A stretch of 36,025 nucleotides of DNA from Nemertoderma westbladi (taxonomy: Eukaryota > Xenacoelomorpha > Nemertodermatida > Nemertodermatidae), in the NCBI GenBank assembly GCA_032718475.1, contig JAUCBJ010005055.1, positions 1-36,025 of the forward strand. The letters run 5' to 3'. The stretch's first letter is position 1. Each line of letters opens with the position of its first letter. Positions 9,172 to 19,131 of the stretch are shown piece by piece. The position numbers and the translations under genes were made by a program. The notes beneath the pieces were generated by a model. The model was not told the origin of the DNA. It saw only the letters and a list, made by a program, of their open reading frames with translations, and did no database searches.

Positions 9172-9560
9172 GGAAAAAGGTTGTACTTGACTACGGTACA
9201 TACTGTATAATATATATACGAGTTATATATAACAATTAATTATTATAATTATATATTATATTATATGCTCGTCTACATGACGCGCCTTAACCCCACCTCT
9301 CGGAGGGGATATGACTCGTCACTCCCGGTCTCGCTCGTTTCATTCTTTCTCCGCCTTTCTCATTTGGCGACTTCTTCCAGTCGCTTCTCCTCAAGTCTAT
9401 CCGCTTCCAACTTCTCCCACCTCTGATATGGTGTATCCACCTCCCTGTCTACTAGATGCCGGTTGTTGTAATACACCGACTCGTCCTTCAGCCCCGGGTG
9501 GTCTACCAGACCTTCGAAGGCCACCTTGAAGGCTCTTCTGTAGTTCGGGGGTGGTCCTGA
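9172..9560 (-). pseudogene. Gag-like Cys-rich protein, N-terminal fragment
   Basis: At 9400-9540 the minus strand encodes FEGLVDHPGLKDESVYY and RHLVDREVDTPYQRWEK. Remnant C at about 14800-14940 encodes LEGLVDHPAWKGELVYY and RHLVDREVDTLYQRWEK, so the two are related copies of one protein. Here the segment lies downstream of the element A protease in transcription order and is followed by AT-rich sequence (9180-9260). No Cys-rich domain remains. Confidence 0.55.
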
Positions 9561-9639
9561 TATTCTTAATTTTATTTTGATTTTTGTTTTATCTGCATTT
9601 GTCCCTATTCTGTGCTATCATTTTGTACCTACCTCTCTA

Positions 9640-10114
9640 CTTACTTCTTACTTACTACTTACCATGTAACTCTCTTACTACTAACTCGAATAACTCTACT
9701 AACTTCACTAACTCTACTAACTCTAACTCTCTAACTCTACTAAGTCTCTAACTCTACTAACTCTCTAACCCTACTAACTCCAACGGTACTATGTACCCTC
9801 TTACTCTCTTTCTACGTGGCGCTTTCGGTGCCCACAACCCCTCTACTCTCTTCCTACGTGGCGCTTCCGGTGCTCACAACCGGTACCCCTCTGCTACTAC
9901 TCGTGGTATGTCAATATACCACACTCCCTTACTGCCTACTTCTAACCCTAACGGTACTACGTAACCTCCTACTCCCGTGGTATGTTTATATACCACACTC
10001 CCTAACTTGCCTACTTCTAACTCTAACCAGCATCTCCTCCGGACACTCCTCCAGACACTCCTCCAGACACTCCTCTGGACACTCCTCCGGACACTCCTCC
10101 GGACATCTCGCCGT
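9640..10114. repeat. Composite of tandem repeats replacing the pol region
   Basis: Contains ACTCTACTAACTCT-type microsatellite (9660-9780), a roughly 42-bp duplication with GTGGCGCTT (9815-9890), a roughly 75-bp duplication with GTGGTATGT and TATACCACACTCCC (9900-10020), and about seven 12-bp units of the form CACTCCTCCGGA (10035-10105). BEL/Pao elements normally carry reverse transcriptase here, but no RT motif is visible. Confidence 0.7.
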
Positions 10115-10879
10115 CTACTCTTCTCCATCCCCATACCAATACTTTCCGGGAACATCCTTGTTCCATTCCATCGTCCCTAAGTTTTCCGCGTCAAATCCAT
10201 TCTCCTCTGCCCACTCTCTTGCTGTTACTTCCCCTTCTAGCTTATCTACCGTCTCTGGTTTCTCCTCTACGTCCTTAACGGTGCCTGGTAGCATGCACCC
10301 TGATGTCTCCAACACCCTGGATGGAATCTTGGTTTTAATTGGGCCGCTAAGCGTCCATCCGAACGGCGTGAGAATCGCCGTCGGATCCCGCTGTCTGTCT
10401 TCCCCGAAGATCGTCTGTATTCTTTCGTGGGCCGTCGCGCAGTCCATTCCCACTATGATGGATACCTTCGAGACGTCCACCTCCGGTATTGAGAAATCGA
10501 TATCGTCCAGGAACCGGTATTGCTCGACCTCGATCTTAGTTGGTCTCCTGGCATTTATATTGATCAATTCTATAATCTGAATGGGGTCGATGGTCGCCCC
10601 ATAGTCACATCCTGGTGCTATTGCAGATATCTTGCACCGTCCCGTCCTCATCTCCAGGACCTCATCCTTACTCGAGACAGTAGTTACCGCCATCCTACTC
10701 GGCCTCGTCTGTAACCCTATCTCCTCGGCCACCCAATTCTCCACCAGCATAAAGGCTGCTCCGCTGTCGACCAGCATCAATGTTGTGACTGATCGGCCGC
10801 CCCTTCCTATTATCTTCACTGGTACTACCCTGAGTAGTACTTTCCTCTTTCTTCTTGCTCCTGTCGTGCTCGTAGCCAT
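10115..10879 (-). pseudogene. BEL/Pao-type aspartic protease (element A)
   Basis: A 254-residue frame from the ATG at 10879. The aspartic protease motif LMLVDSGAAFMLVENW lies near residue 35, followed by the IVGMDCATAHERIQ motif and PFGWTLSGP typical of the protease-to-RT linker of BEL/Pao elements (peptidase A17 / DUF1758 type). In the family this domain processes the Gag-Pol polyprotein. The frame ends at 10115 in tandem repeats with no RT, so the product cannot support transposition alone. Upstream and in frame is a CHRC..GH zinc knuckle interrupted by TAG. A near-identical copy is at 35462-36025. Confidence 0.8.
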
Positions 10880-11280
10880 TGTTTGACCTCCAGTCTCATC
10901 CTCTCCTATTGGTGATTCTCTACACTATCCGGATGTGTGTCCTTCTACCACACAACGATGACATAGTCCGTTGCGTCCGCGTATGCTACACGATCTTGTT
11001 TAGGCAACGCTTGCCAATATGCTTACAACTCATGGTCTTATGGGTTCCATCCCTATGCAATTGACATTCGAATCCTGGATTGTAGCGTTCCCTGTATAGT
11101 CCTTCACATATCGCGCGTAGATTTATATCGACCTGTTTAGTGTTTTGGTTATTTGGACTCGGCCTACTGGGTATGTTGGGATTATGTTTATTTGTGGTGT
11201 TATTTTCTTTCTGTCCCTGCCATGGTGTGGCCCTACTCCCAGCTATCTGTAGCCCCCCCCCCCCCCCCCCACTCGCCACT
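10880..11280 (-). pseudogene. Element A Gag zinc-knuckle region
   Basis: Two Cys/His clusters are visible in different frames. CQLHRDGTHKTMSC (C-x2-H-x4-H-x4-C) at about 11030-11072 belongs to a frame covering 10986-11279. CHRCVVEGHTSG-stop-C, a C-x2-C-x4-H-x4-C knuckle, is at about 10930-10970 in frame with the protease ATG. In Gag these motifs bind element RNA. A frameshift separates them, and a TAG lies just before the last Cys of the second. Upstream (11250-11270) is a poly-C tract read as poly-Gly. Confidence 0.55.
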
Positions 11281-11369
11281 TCTCACTTCACTACCTGTTA
11301 CTTCGCTTCTACACCCCTCTCTAGTCGACGCACTGTCTCTACTGCGGCTGGGTCTGTTCACCCCCGCCT

Positions 11370-11530
11370 CTCCCTGTGCAACTGCATGGCCTGGCAGGCT
11401 CCCGTCGGGTTGACTCACCCCCGCTGCTCCCTGCCTAACTACGTGGCCTTGCAGGCTCCCCTCGGGGTCTCTCACCCCCGCTACTCCCTGCATACTAACT
11501 ACGTGGCCTTGCAGGCTCTCGCTGGCCAGA
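11370..11530. repeat. About 58-bp minisatellite in element A Gag
   Basis: Three imperfect units contain GTGGCCTTGCAGGCTCCC and CACCCCCGCT. On the minus strand they encode a repeating motif of the type GSLQGHVVRQGAAGV in an open frame (11233-11493), so the expansion is in or beside Gag coding sequence. Confidence 0.75.
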
Positions 11531-11582
11531 CCACCTGTGTCCCCTACATTAGTATTAATAGCCCCGTTGTCAATATTATTTT

Positions 11583-11811
11583 ATAAATTATTTGAATTAT
11601 TTGAATTATGTTCTGAATTCGGATTGTTATTTAAATTATTTTGTATATTTAGGTTGGAATCGGGAATATTTTGCTCGTTTGAATTAAAATTATTATTTAG
11701 ATTATTCGGCGTATTTAAATTTGAATTACTTTGTATGTTCGAATCTAGATTATTATTTGAATTATTTTCTATATTTAAATTAGGATCGTTCGGATTTAAA
11801 TTATTGTTACC
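11583..11811 (-). pseudogene. Asn-rich low-complexity Gag segment (element A)
   Basis: The minus strand reads through more than 70 codons that are mostly Asn with Leu, Ser, Pro and Ile, built on imperfect repeats like NLNIQNNLNNN, and ends in TAA at about 11583. The segment is interrupted upstream by the MITE at 11812-12266; beyond it the same composition continues (NNTVVDNPNQTFIAGNN at about 12310-12385). It is prion-like in composition and may promote Gag self-association, which is inference only. Confidence 0.55.
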
Positions 11812-12266
11812 GGGTAAAAAAAATAATAAGTTTAATCCGGAGTATAAAACATAATTGTCAAGCAGTATATTAGGTACTATATATACTATTATGTTGTGAT
11901 TATATTATGTTGTGTGCTATATAGTTGTGATTATACTGTAGTTAGGTAATTTCATATGTTTATGTTCATGTGTTTATTTGGTGTAATAGTAATAATTTGT
12001 ACTGTAGTAAGTTCGTTTTGTGCAATATTTACTACTATCTCATACTGTATAAGAATTTATATTTAAGCAACAGAATGTACCACTACCGGTTACCAATTCA
12101 TTATCTGATTCAGTGATTGATAATGGCTGCGATCTGCAGTTGAAATATATTTCTTTTGCCTAGGCCCTACCGTACTGCCGTACCGATTCGAATTGTATAT
12201 ATAGTACCTAATATACTGCTTGACAATTATATTTTATACTCCGAATTAAACTTATTATTTTCTTAC
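11812..12266. mobile_element. MITE with long AT-rich TIRs, about 455 bp
   Basis: The left end (from 11814) and right end (to 12266) are inverted copies over about 70 bp, sharing AATAATAAGTTTAAT and TTGTCAAGCAGTATATTAGG. An 11-bp imperfect direct repeat (TTATTGTTACC at 11801-11811, TTATTCTTACC at 12267-12277) flanks it and may be the target duplication. The interior has no gene. It splits the Asn-rich segment of element A Gag. Confidence 0.7.
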
Positions 12267-12753
12267 TTATTCTTACCCTTTCATCTGTTTACCGGGTAAA
12301 ATATTATTTCCTGCAATGAAAGTTTGATTAGGGTTGTCTACTACGGTATTATTAATATTAATGCCTTCTAATGTATTATTATTACCCCCCCCCCCCCCCC
12401 CCCGCCCGTACGGTTACACCAGTCTTGGGTCTGTCGTCCGGTCCCTGTAAGTGGGGTATTAACAAACGTTTCCATCACTTCTGGCTTCTCGTAAATACTA
12501 CCCGAGCCAGCCTCACTCTCAGATAACCCCAATTGCGCCAGTTCTAGTCAGTGCTTCTGCTTGGCCTGATACTGCATAAGTCCCCTCAACCGGGCATGCA
12601 TATCATCCCGCATATGCTTTCCCGCTCTCTCTATTTCTCTATCCTCTCGCAAACTCTGGTTCGCTAACTCTGTTTCTCTCGCCACCCGCTCTCTACGCTC
12701 ACTCTCTCTGCCCTCGCTTCCCGCTCCTTACGTTCGTTCTCTACTCTTATTTC
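12267..12753 (-). pseudogene. Element A Gag, middle part
   Basis: The minus strand shows Asn-rich coding sequence (12300-12385), a poly-C tract (about 12385-12403, read as poly-Gly) and then AQLGLSESEAGSGSIYEKPE and LTGTGRQTQDW at about 12415-12540. A stop near 12550 and frame changes break continuity with the coiled coil upstream. Assignment to Gag rests on position between the coiled coil and the zinc knuckles. Confidence 0.4.
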
Positions 12754-13415
12754 TCACTCTTTACGCTCGTTCTCTACTTTCATTTCTCGCTCTTTACGCT
12801 CGTTCTCTACTTTCATTTCTCGCTCTTTACGTTCCTCTTTCTCCCTCTCTTCTTGCTCTCTACAATTCCTGGCAACCCTCTTGGCCCTCTCTCTACACTC
12901 CCTCGCTAACTCTCTCTCTTTCTCTAGCAACGCAGTTCCCTCATCCAACTGCCTCTCTAATTCTTTCTGGTCTAGCGCCACCATGTCTAATTGACACGCC
13001 AGATCTATCTCCAACACCCTTCTTGCTTTTGCTGAGGATGTAGCGGACTTATCGGTCGCAATGGACTCCCGTCGCCTCTCTGTCCTACTAACTTTCCCCC
13101 ACTTTCTTGGGTTCTCGCTAACCGACGAGACCGAATCCTCGGGGTTAACCTCGGGTTCGCCCTCGTGCGGATCTGCCCAACCCACTAACTTAATTCCCCT
13201 AGCATCCACTAAGTACGGCCCCCACTAAGTACGGTAACTAAGGGTGCCGGATCATCCCTCGTCGGCGAATCCGGTGTCGCAGGTCGATACCGTCTCGTCA
13301 CGGCCTCACGGATCGTTTGGTTTCTATCATCCGGGGTCCGCGGCGGCGTCCTCTGTCCCTCTGAATCTCGGGGCTCCCCTTGGCTCATCTTTACTTTATC
13401 TCTCCCTTTCTTCAC
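12754..13415 (-). pseudogene. Element A Gag N-terminal part with charged coiled coil
   Basis: Two open segments lie in different frames. One (13209-13415) begins MKKGRDKVKMSQGEPRDSEG. The next (12754-13209) contains a long Glu/Lys/Arg-rich helix (LDQKELERQLDEGTALLEK) ending in repeats of EREMKVENERK. The frame change coincides with a 16-17-bp tandem duplication at about 13204-13233 (CCACTAAGTACGG twice). Coiled-coil N-termini are common in BEL/Pao Gag and support multimerisation. Confidence 0.55.
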
Positions 13416-13455
13416 AGTTACAGTTATGGCAGTTGGTTAATTGTTCCACTGTGAT

Positions 13456-13524
13456 GGGATCAAGGGATCCCGACCGGGTTGATTGTTCGTACGCATCACC
13501 GCAGGCTGAGATGTTACTAGTTGT
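13456..13524. repeat. Dispersed repeat of about 69 bp, copy 3
   Basis: Shares GGGATCAAGGGATCCCGACC and CACCGCAGGCTGAGAT with 2322-2390, then has extra TTACTAGTTG repeats. The sequence on to 13807 is AT-rich with no supported gene. Confidence 0.7.
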
Positions 13525-13807
13525 TACTAGTTACTAGTTGGGGTGTGCTACCCCTATCCCGCAAGTATTTCTTAAAACAATACCAGCAAGAAATAGAGAA
13601 GGAAGCATTTATCAGCAATGTGCCAATAACATTACGTTAAATAACATTGTGAAGCCTGTGTGCGTAGCCGCAAATAATTTATTAAGAGTCACTTCTCAAT
13701 GGTCTCATATATATATAGACTCCGCCTTATTTAATTGTTTTCTTTAAACAAATGATTAAATATAAATTTAAACAATACAATATTTCTGCAGCAATTTCCT
13801 AATTTAG

Positions 13808-14650
13808 TTATCCTGAATCTTGTTTTCCAATGGCGCAACTTTTCTCCACCACTCTACGGTGGAGTTTCTGTAAGGGGCGGATGTTTCCACTAATCGGGTG
13901 ATGATCGATTCCTGACGTCAGAGCTCTCAAGTTGGCTAGTTGGTTGCTGCTGATGTGATGGGGTTGGGCGAACACGGTCCAAACAACTACCTCATTAAAC
14001 CCAGGGGTCGTAAGAGAACCGTTGTACCTATAAGAAGAAGGGAAGATGTGAACTATTGTAACTGTAAGAAGGTAGGGATAGTCAAAGGAACCATTGCACC
14101 TGTATGTATTAATGTATGTATTAATGACCCCTCCATGTGATGCCGCTGTAGTTACATCTTGGTAGGTAAATGGTAACCTCAACTTGGTCAATTCTCGATG
14201 TGTCTCTTGGTTGTTATTAAAGAAACCCTACCGGAACTCTTGGGCCTTCATCCTTTGTCTGGTCATAACACCTACATCGGCCCAAACCTCGAAAATACTG
14301 AACTTCTCTTCGTCGTCCATCCAATCGCATTGACGTTCAAAGTGTCCCCTGAACCTGCACTTACCATATCTGTGATGTAGTCTTGGACACGCGCCCATCG
14401 TGTGGGTGGATTCGCGGCAATACAAACACGCTACTCCCTTCTCATAGCGGAATAGGCAGCTCTTCCTCTGGTGGGTCAATATCGTACAGTAATCGCATCC
14501 ATCTATCACGGTCTGCGTCCCAAACTCATCCTTCGCTCGTCGGCATCTCCTGCAATACGGATGTCAACTGGATTGGCAACCCCTTCGGATAGCTCACCAT
14601 CCACCCTTCTTCCTCCTCTAGTCGAAACTCGCTGGAGGTGTCCGAGCCCC
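13808..14650 (-). pseudogene. Gag-like Cys-rich (multi-zinc) protein, C-terminal part (remnant C)
   Basis: A Cys-rich domain at about 14560-14320 shows, in order, YCRRCRRAKDEF, GCDYCTILTHQRKSC, the exact knuckle CLYCRESTHTMGAC (C-x2-C-x4-H-x4-C), PRLHHRYGKC and RGHFERQC. The frame covering 14228-14509 ends in one TAG and continues unchanged (14191-13808) with ELTKLRLPFTYQDVTT to a natural stop. The tail has a short tandem repeat around YRCNGSFDYP and YRYNGSLTTP. The same Cys order occurs in element B at 26715-26912. Nucleic-acid binding is likely from the knuckle; overall function is unknown. Confidence 0.55.
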
Positions 14651-16126
14651 ATCTCAGCTCATCCAAATTCGGCTCTCTGAAGTCGTATTTGCCCTCCCCT
14701 CCTCTTTATACTGCCTCCCTGCCTGCTGCTTCCCTCCTCTCCTTTCTAGCTCACCTCCTCCCTCTTTTCATCTTTCCTGTCTGCCTCCTTCTTCTCCCAT
14801 CGCTGGTACAGTGTATCCACTTCTCTGTCCACTAGATGTCGGGTATCATAATACACCAACTCGCCCTTCCATGCTGGGTGGTCTACAAGACCCTCAAGAG
14901 CAATCTTAAAGTCTCTCTTCTGTGGTTCAGAGGTGCTCCTAGCAGTACAAATACCATCGGCTCCCTGCCGATAACCACCGTCATGAACAGGTTCACCAAC
15001 CCGATCATTATCCAGTACTCCTGCAAGATATACCTCTTCTGGTATAACTTAATCGTCCCCTTTTGGAATTGATACAACTCCTCTCTCCCCCGGCCTCGCG
15101 CCCCTTGTGACTCTGTTAGTTCTGCTCTGTACTCCTCCCATAACTTATTCCACTCCGTCGGCTTGTGTCACATGAGACCCATGAGCAGACCCATCGCTAT
15201 GACTCCATATTGTCCCGTGTTGTCCACCAGTCCCAATCTATCTGGCCTCGTCATAGCCATATAGACTACTTGTGTATCCAGAAGACTCGGGGTGTTCGGT
15301 CCAATAATCCGCTCTATGTCCTCACGAATTGCCGACCCAATCTTTATCGTCGTCGTCGACCTCACCAACCACTGTACTGCCTCCGGCAGGTGGTTCAGCT
15401 TAGGTCCATCCTTCTTCTCATAGGTCCCCAGGCAGAGGCGTAGCGAGGGGGGAAGGGGGGTAATGTTCCCCTGGTGCACTTACCCAGGTGCACTGAAATG
15501 CCAGCAGGCAAATGTCAGGGTATTCTTATAAAAATAAGACAAATCAGTGAAAATTCAGGGATTGTGATAAAATATACAGTACATGTGTCATAAGCGAAAA
15601 ATGGAAAAATTTTCTCTGCTCGCTTTGCTTTGCTTCAATATACACTATTTGATTTTCTCTATATCAACCTTGTGTATAATAGATTTGATATAGTTATATA
15701 CTTTTAGTAAACTGTTTTTTAGATGTTTTTTTTAATGTTATATTCTGTTATATAACATTTAAAAAAACCGCCATAAATGAAAAGTTAAAATTATTGAAGG
15801 GTGGGGGGGGGGGGTGGGGCGCTATCTCAGCTGCATTCCCCTGGGTGCCAGAAGGGCTCGCTACGCCTCTGTCCCCAGGTCGAACAGAAAATTATCTCCA
15901 TTCGGCACCGCTAAAAGCAGCAATATAGTTCTACCGACCCCGTCGACCCCATCCTCGCCTCATAGTCAAATAGTCATCCTCTACGGTCCCCTTGTCGTCC
16001 AGGACCATGTAGCCTTCCTTCTCTATCGACTCAACAAACTTCCTCCACTCCCTCTACGGTGGCACCCTCTTGTGAGTTGGAATCCCGAAGGAACCTTCCT
16101 TCCCCTTTACAACGTAATGGAGATGC
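14650..16126 (-). pseudogene. Gag-like protein, N-terminal part (remnant C), split by a MITE
   Basis: Coding segments on the minus strand are EWRKFVESIEKEGYMVLDD (about 16000-16050), NGDNFLFDLG (about 15880-15910), TYEKKDGPKLNHLPEAVQWL continuing to LLDTQVVYMAMTRPDRLGL (15168-15430), LYQFQKGTIKLYQKRYILQEYW (cut short here; 14900-15077) and RHLVDREVDTLYQRWEK (about 14810-14860). Frames change several times. Removing the hAT MITE and one target copy restores continuity at the DLG-TYEKK joint, which shows the MITE landed in an open frame. The protein resembles a Gag capsid region by position before a zinc knuckle, but I do not recognise the family. Confidence 0.5.
15433..15871. mobile_element. 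hAT-type MITE, 439 bp, perfect 8-bp target duplication
   Basis: The terminal inverted repeats CAGAGGCGTAGCGAG (15433-15447) and CTCGCTACGCCTCTG (15857-15871) are perfect. The flanking 8-bp direct repeat TCCCCAGG (15425-15432 and 15872-15879) is also perfect, and an 8-bp duplication is the hAT signature. No transposase is encoded; the interior is AT-rich with a poly-G tract near 15803. It interrupts the remnant C protein. Confidence 0.92.
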
Positions 16127-16331
16127 TGTTTAGCTGTGGTAAGAACTAATTATTTTAGAAGTCTAAATATTATATATTTAGTATCAAGGTAAACATAATC
16201 ATATATGATAGTGCTGCAGCGCGGTAGGCTTACACGGTAGGTAGGTCAAACCCTAAAGCCTAGAACATTATTATGTATTATATATACCTAACTAATAGTT
16301 TGAATTTACCGCCTGAACATCTACACCAACA
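16127..16331 (-). repeat. 3' LTR of Gypsy-like element D, about 205 bp
   Basis: On the plus strand it begins TGTTTAGCTGTGG and ends CACCAACA. It shares more than 150 bp with the other LTR (19024-19095 plus 22851-22971), including CGGTAGGCTTACACGGTAGG. CCTTGGGAGGAAT lies directly outside it on the minus strand (16332-16344), as a polypurine tract should. Confidence 0.65.
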
Positions 16332-16603
16332 ATTCCTCCCAAGGTAATATATAGATTTATTTAACGATGATAAATCGGTATATAACTGAAATAGTCAGTG
16401 AAAAAATGTAAAGAATCTAAATAGTTTCAAGTTATATGAGTTTCATATGGTGTCCTCCTGCGCCATAGTCGTACACTCCTCCTGATCGGCTTTGACTCAT
16501 ATTCGCTTTTAGCCATATTCTCTTGCATCTCTCTCAGTTCGTTTGTGTCTCTACCAGCTGCTTCTGGGTTGATTGGTTTTAATTGTTTACAATTTCTGTA
16601 TAA
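16332..16603. other. Polypurine tract and 3' non-coding part of element D
   Basis: Purine-rich CCTTGGGAGGAAT on the minus strand abuts the 3' LTR. The remainder is non-coding and AT-rich. Confidence 0.45.
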
Positions 16604-17030
16604 TTATCTTCCTGACAATAAACGTATCTTATAATGCCGAATATTGCATTGCCGCACAATAACAGCTGGAGTATCCCACCTAGAAGTTTGGGTAGAATAT
16701 ATCACCATACATTGGTTTTGATTTAATGTTGTTGTTTCTCGCGTATTTTTGTCAACAGTGTGTTTCTCATTTTGGTTGTGATTTGATCGATGGTCTATTG
16801 CCTTCTTGAAAACTTCATGGGATAATGGTTCTAATGTCGCAGGATGTGCAGGTAATTGAGTTCTAAGACGATGGCCAAACATCAAGCTACATGGTGCTAC
16901 ATTTGTGGATGATATTGTTGCATTTAGTTCTAGAATTGTGACAGCGAATGCATCTCCAAGATTGGGGTCATCTATCTTTTCCAATAACTACTTAGCTTCT
17001 TTAAAGCTTCTTCAGCCATGCCATTTGCTT
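16604..17030 (-). pseudogene. Element D integrase, C-terminal fragment
   Basis: The minus strand encodes PQANGMAEEALKKL at about 16985-17030, matching the end of the retroviral-type integrase core (PQxNGxxE, where Glu is catalytic). In another frame (16604-16984) it has NVAPCSLMFGHRLRTQLPAHP, typical of the Ty3/Gypsy integrase C-terminal region. A frameshift sits between the two near 16985. Integrase inserts the cDNA copy into the genome; this fragment lacks the first two catalytic residues. Confidence 0.7.
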
Positions 17031-17423
17031 GTGGTTATCGTGTTGAGGTCGGTATCCAAGTGATACAAATGATATTGGGATAGCATTAGGTTTTCAAAAT
17101 ATCTTCATCGGCGTACCTACTTCCCCACCTTTCATAGGGAAAAGAAATTCTGAATCATCGAAGGCATCCCAATATTTATGACGTAATGTTTTGTTAACTG
17201 TTTCAAACCCCGCATGTTTTTCCATTTCTGATTAAGTTTTTATCCATGCTAAACGCTCCTCTTTAGCCCATACTGACTCATCTTACCATGCAATCCTGTA
17301 GAATTTATAGTTGGTGTATCACTGACGGAATCTTTTTCCTCAAAATTGTTTGAGTTTTTTATCGAATTACATGCAATTTGAAATGGAAATATCTCATGGA
17401 TTATTGCAGAGCCTTGCATGCTT
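17031..17423 (-). pseudogene. Element D, degenerate region where RT and RNase H are missing
   Basis: Only about 400 bp separate protease from integrase, far too little for reverse transcriptase and RNase H. Short frames are seen (17249-17464) but no RT motif. The element has lost the polymerase core. Confidence 0.5.
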
Positions 17424-17690
17424 TCAAAAATAGGAAGAATCCATGAACTCCATGACAAACACAAACTGAAACCAAATTTGAGTTACACATACATCAAAAA
17501 CACCTGCTTGAATAAGTTGCTGTCCACCGACAGATGATATTAACCGTAACCGTAAATTAGAATCTGCAAAATGCTCCATATATATATATCCATACCCGCC
17601 CATTACTGATGCACCAGCGCCTGTATCAGGAACTGCCATTATTTTCTTTGTGCCATCAATGTCCGCTGTAACTGTCACTATTTTATATTA
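17424..17690 (-). pseudogene. Element D retropepsin fragment
   Basis: The frame includes MTVTADIDGTKKIMAVPDTG followed by AGASVMGG, so the aspartic protease active-site motif DTGA is present. Retropepsins of this kind process the polyprotein of Ty3/Gypsy elements. The frame drifts about 85 residues later. Confidence 0.7.
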
Positions 17691-18480
17691 CGCATCGAGT
17701 TGGTACCTGTAGCAGCAATTACAGTGTTATGAAAGACAACTGCATTTGCTGAAGTTTGTTTATTCTGTTTGCAGACAACTGCGAAATGACCAGATTTTCC
17801 ACATGATTAGACATGATTTATCTTTTGCTGGGCAGGTTCTACCTGGAGCATGTTTTGAAGGAGAACCACAACCGTAGCATGGGTATTTTTTAATCTGTTC
17901 AGTCCCTGAAACATTGGACTGTATACTGTTTTTATTCCACTTATTTCTCTGATATGGAGTTTTCCTTGCAGCATTGACCGACTCATCATTTTCATCTTCA
18001 TCTTCCACCAATCTCGCAGCCGTATAGGAATTATGTGTTGTTAATTCCTTAGCTCCAGCAGTTGTAGTCTCCAATGTATATAAAATATTCCATGCTGCAT
18101 CAATTGATTTCGGTTGCTCGGCCATTAATTTTTTAATCATTTGCTCATCATAAAGCTCAATCAATAAAATCGCACGAAGTAACATATCTGGAGATATATT
18201 ATCGATATCCACTAAATCTGCTAGTGTGTAGATATCTTATTCCTTAATGAGGTATATGACATGTTTCGGCCTTGCTTCACTGTTAGAAGATTTAGCCAAT
18301 CAACAAACACATTCCGTTTTCTATGTAGAAATTTCTTAATATCATCAATAATATCATCAACATCCTTTGAAGTGTCGCTCTTAATTCCAATTGAATATCG
18401 AATTGTATCAAAAACTCTGTGGACCATAATTCCCAGAATGCTGCCACACTCGTTTCTCTTCCAACACTTTTAAATCGACC
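17691..18480 (-). pseudogene. Element D Gag with zinc knuckles
   Basis: 17760-18212 encodes PDMLLRAILLIELYDEQMI and the first knuckle CYGCGSPSKHAPGRTC. The second knuckle (CGKSGHFAVVCK, about 17765-17815) is in a different frame, so a frameshift separates them. Upstream, 18221-18427 carries DDIIDDIKKFLHRKRNVFVD. The order Gag capsid, knuckles, retropepsin is that of Ty3/Gypsy. Confidence 0.65.
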
Positions 18481-18992
18481 ATTTTATAATAGTTATTCCA
18501 CAAATCAAACCACTGATTATAAAATGAGTCAGTTCAACATCTCCTTCAATGCATAAATGTTTTTTTGGGTGTCAGTTTGGGTCTTTCACTAATAATAATT
18601 TGTCCACTACTGGTACCTGCACTGGGATTTATGGTGCTATTTTGTATTTTTATAGATTTTCTTCTTTAAATTCTAAGAATTCAACTCTGAGTATTTTCAT
18701 CGATCTTTTCGATTTCTAACACACTTTCGAACAAAGAATCGATCTCCGCGTATTCGTCAGTACTACTACAGTCAATGTGACTTCTAACGGCGTCCTCCTT
18801 ATCCTCAAAGGTTTTCCATTTATCTGTCAATTTACCCATAACCATTTCAACGTCAGCCGGATCTTTACGCTGTTCGATGGGAATCTCACCATATTCGCAA
18901 ATAGCCGATTCTACATCCCGACGGGCTCGTGTTAAGAATCCTAATGCTGAAGACCGGTTACGTTTCAGTTGTTGTAAATTATCCATTTTCAA
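18481..18992 (-). pseudogene. Element D Gag N-terminus
   Basis: 18681-18992 encodes MDNLQQLKRNRSSALGFLTR (ATG at about 18986) with heptad-like charge, then stops. 18480-18680 continues in broken frames (RPKLTPKKTF, FYNQWFDLWNNYYKMVDLK). A helical N-terminus starting just after the primer-binding site and LTR is normal for Gag. Several stops and shifts make it non-functional. Confidence 0.6.
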
Positions 18993-19005
18993 AAGTAGGT
19001 TATTG

Positions 19006-19023
19006 CCTATTAGCGCAGCGCCA
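19006..19023 (-). promoter_or_regulatory. Putative tRNA primer-binding site of element D
   Basis: On the minus strand the sequence immediately after the LTR end (CTAAACA) is TGGCGCTGCGCTAATAGG. The TGG start pairs with a tRNA 3' CCA end, and adjacency to the LTR fits a primer-binding site. The tRNA is not identified. Confidence 0.45.
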
Positions 19024-19095
19024 TGTTTAGCTGTGGTAAGAACTAATTATTTCAAAAGTCTAAATATTATATATTTAGTATCAAAGGTAAACATA
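19024..19095 (-). repeat. 5' LTR of element D, first part (split by the LINE)
   Basis: Matches 16127-16198. The LTR stops at the target-site copy AAGGTAAACATA (19084-19095) and resumes at 22851. Confidence 0.75.
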
Positions 19096-19131
19096 CTACT
19101 AGGATCGGCATGCTGCATTGCAGCTGCATTT

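Noticed and set aside
13538-13747. 69-aa plus-strand frame MGCATPIPQVFLKTI
   Set aside because: No motif, AT-rich surroundings, and it begins within repeat sequence.
19004-19025. tRNA gene fragment (TTAGCGCAG resembles an A box)
   Set aside because: No tRNA fold or B box follows; position next to the LTR end fits a primer-binding site better.
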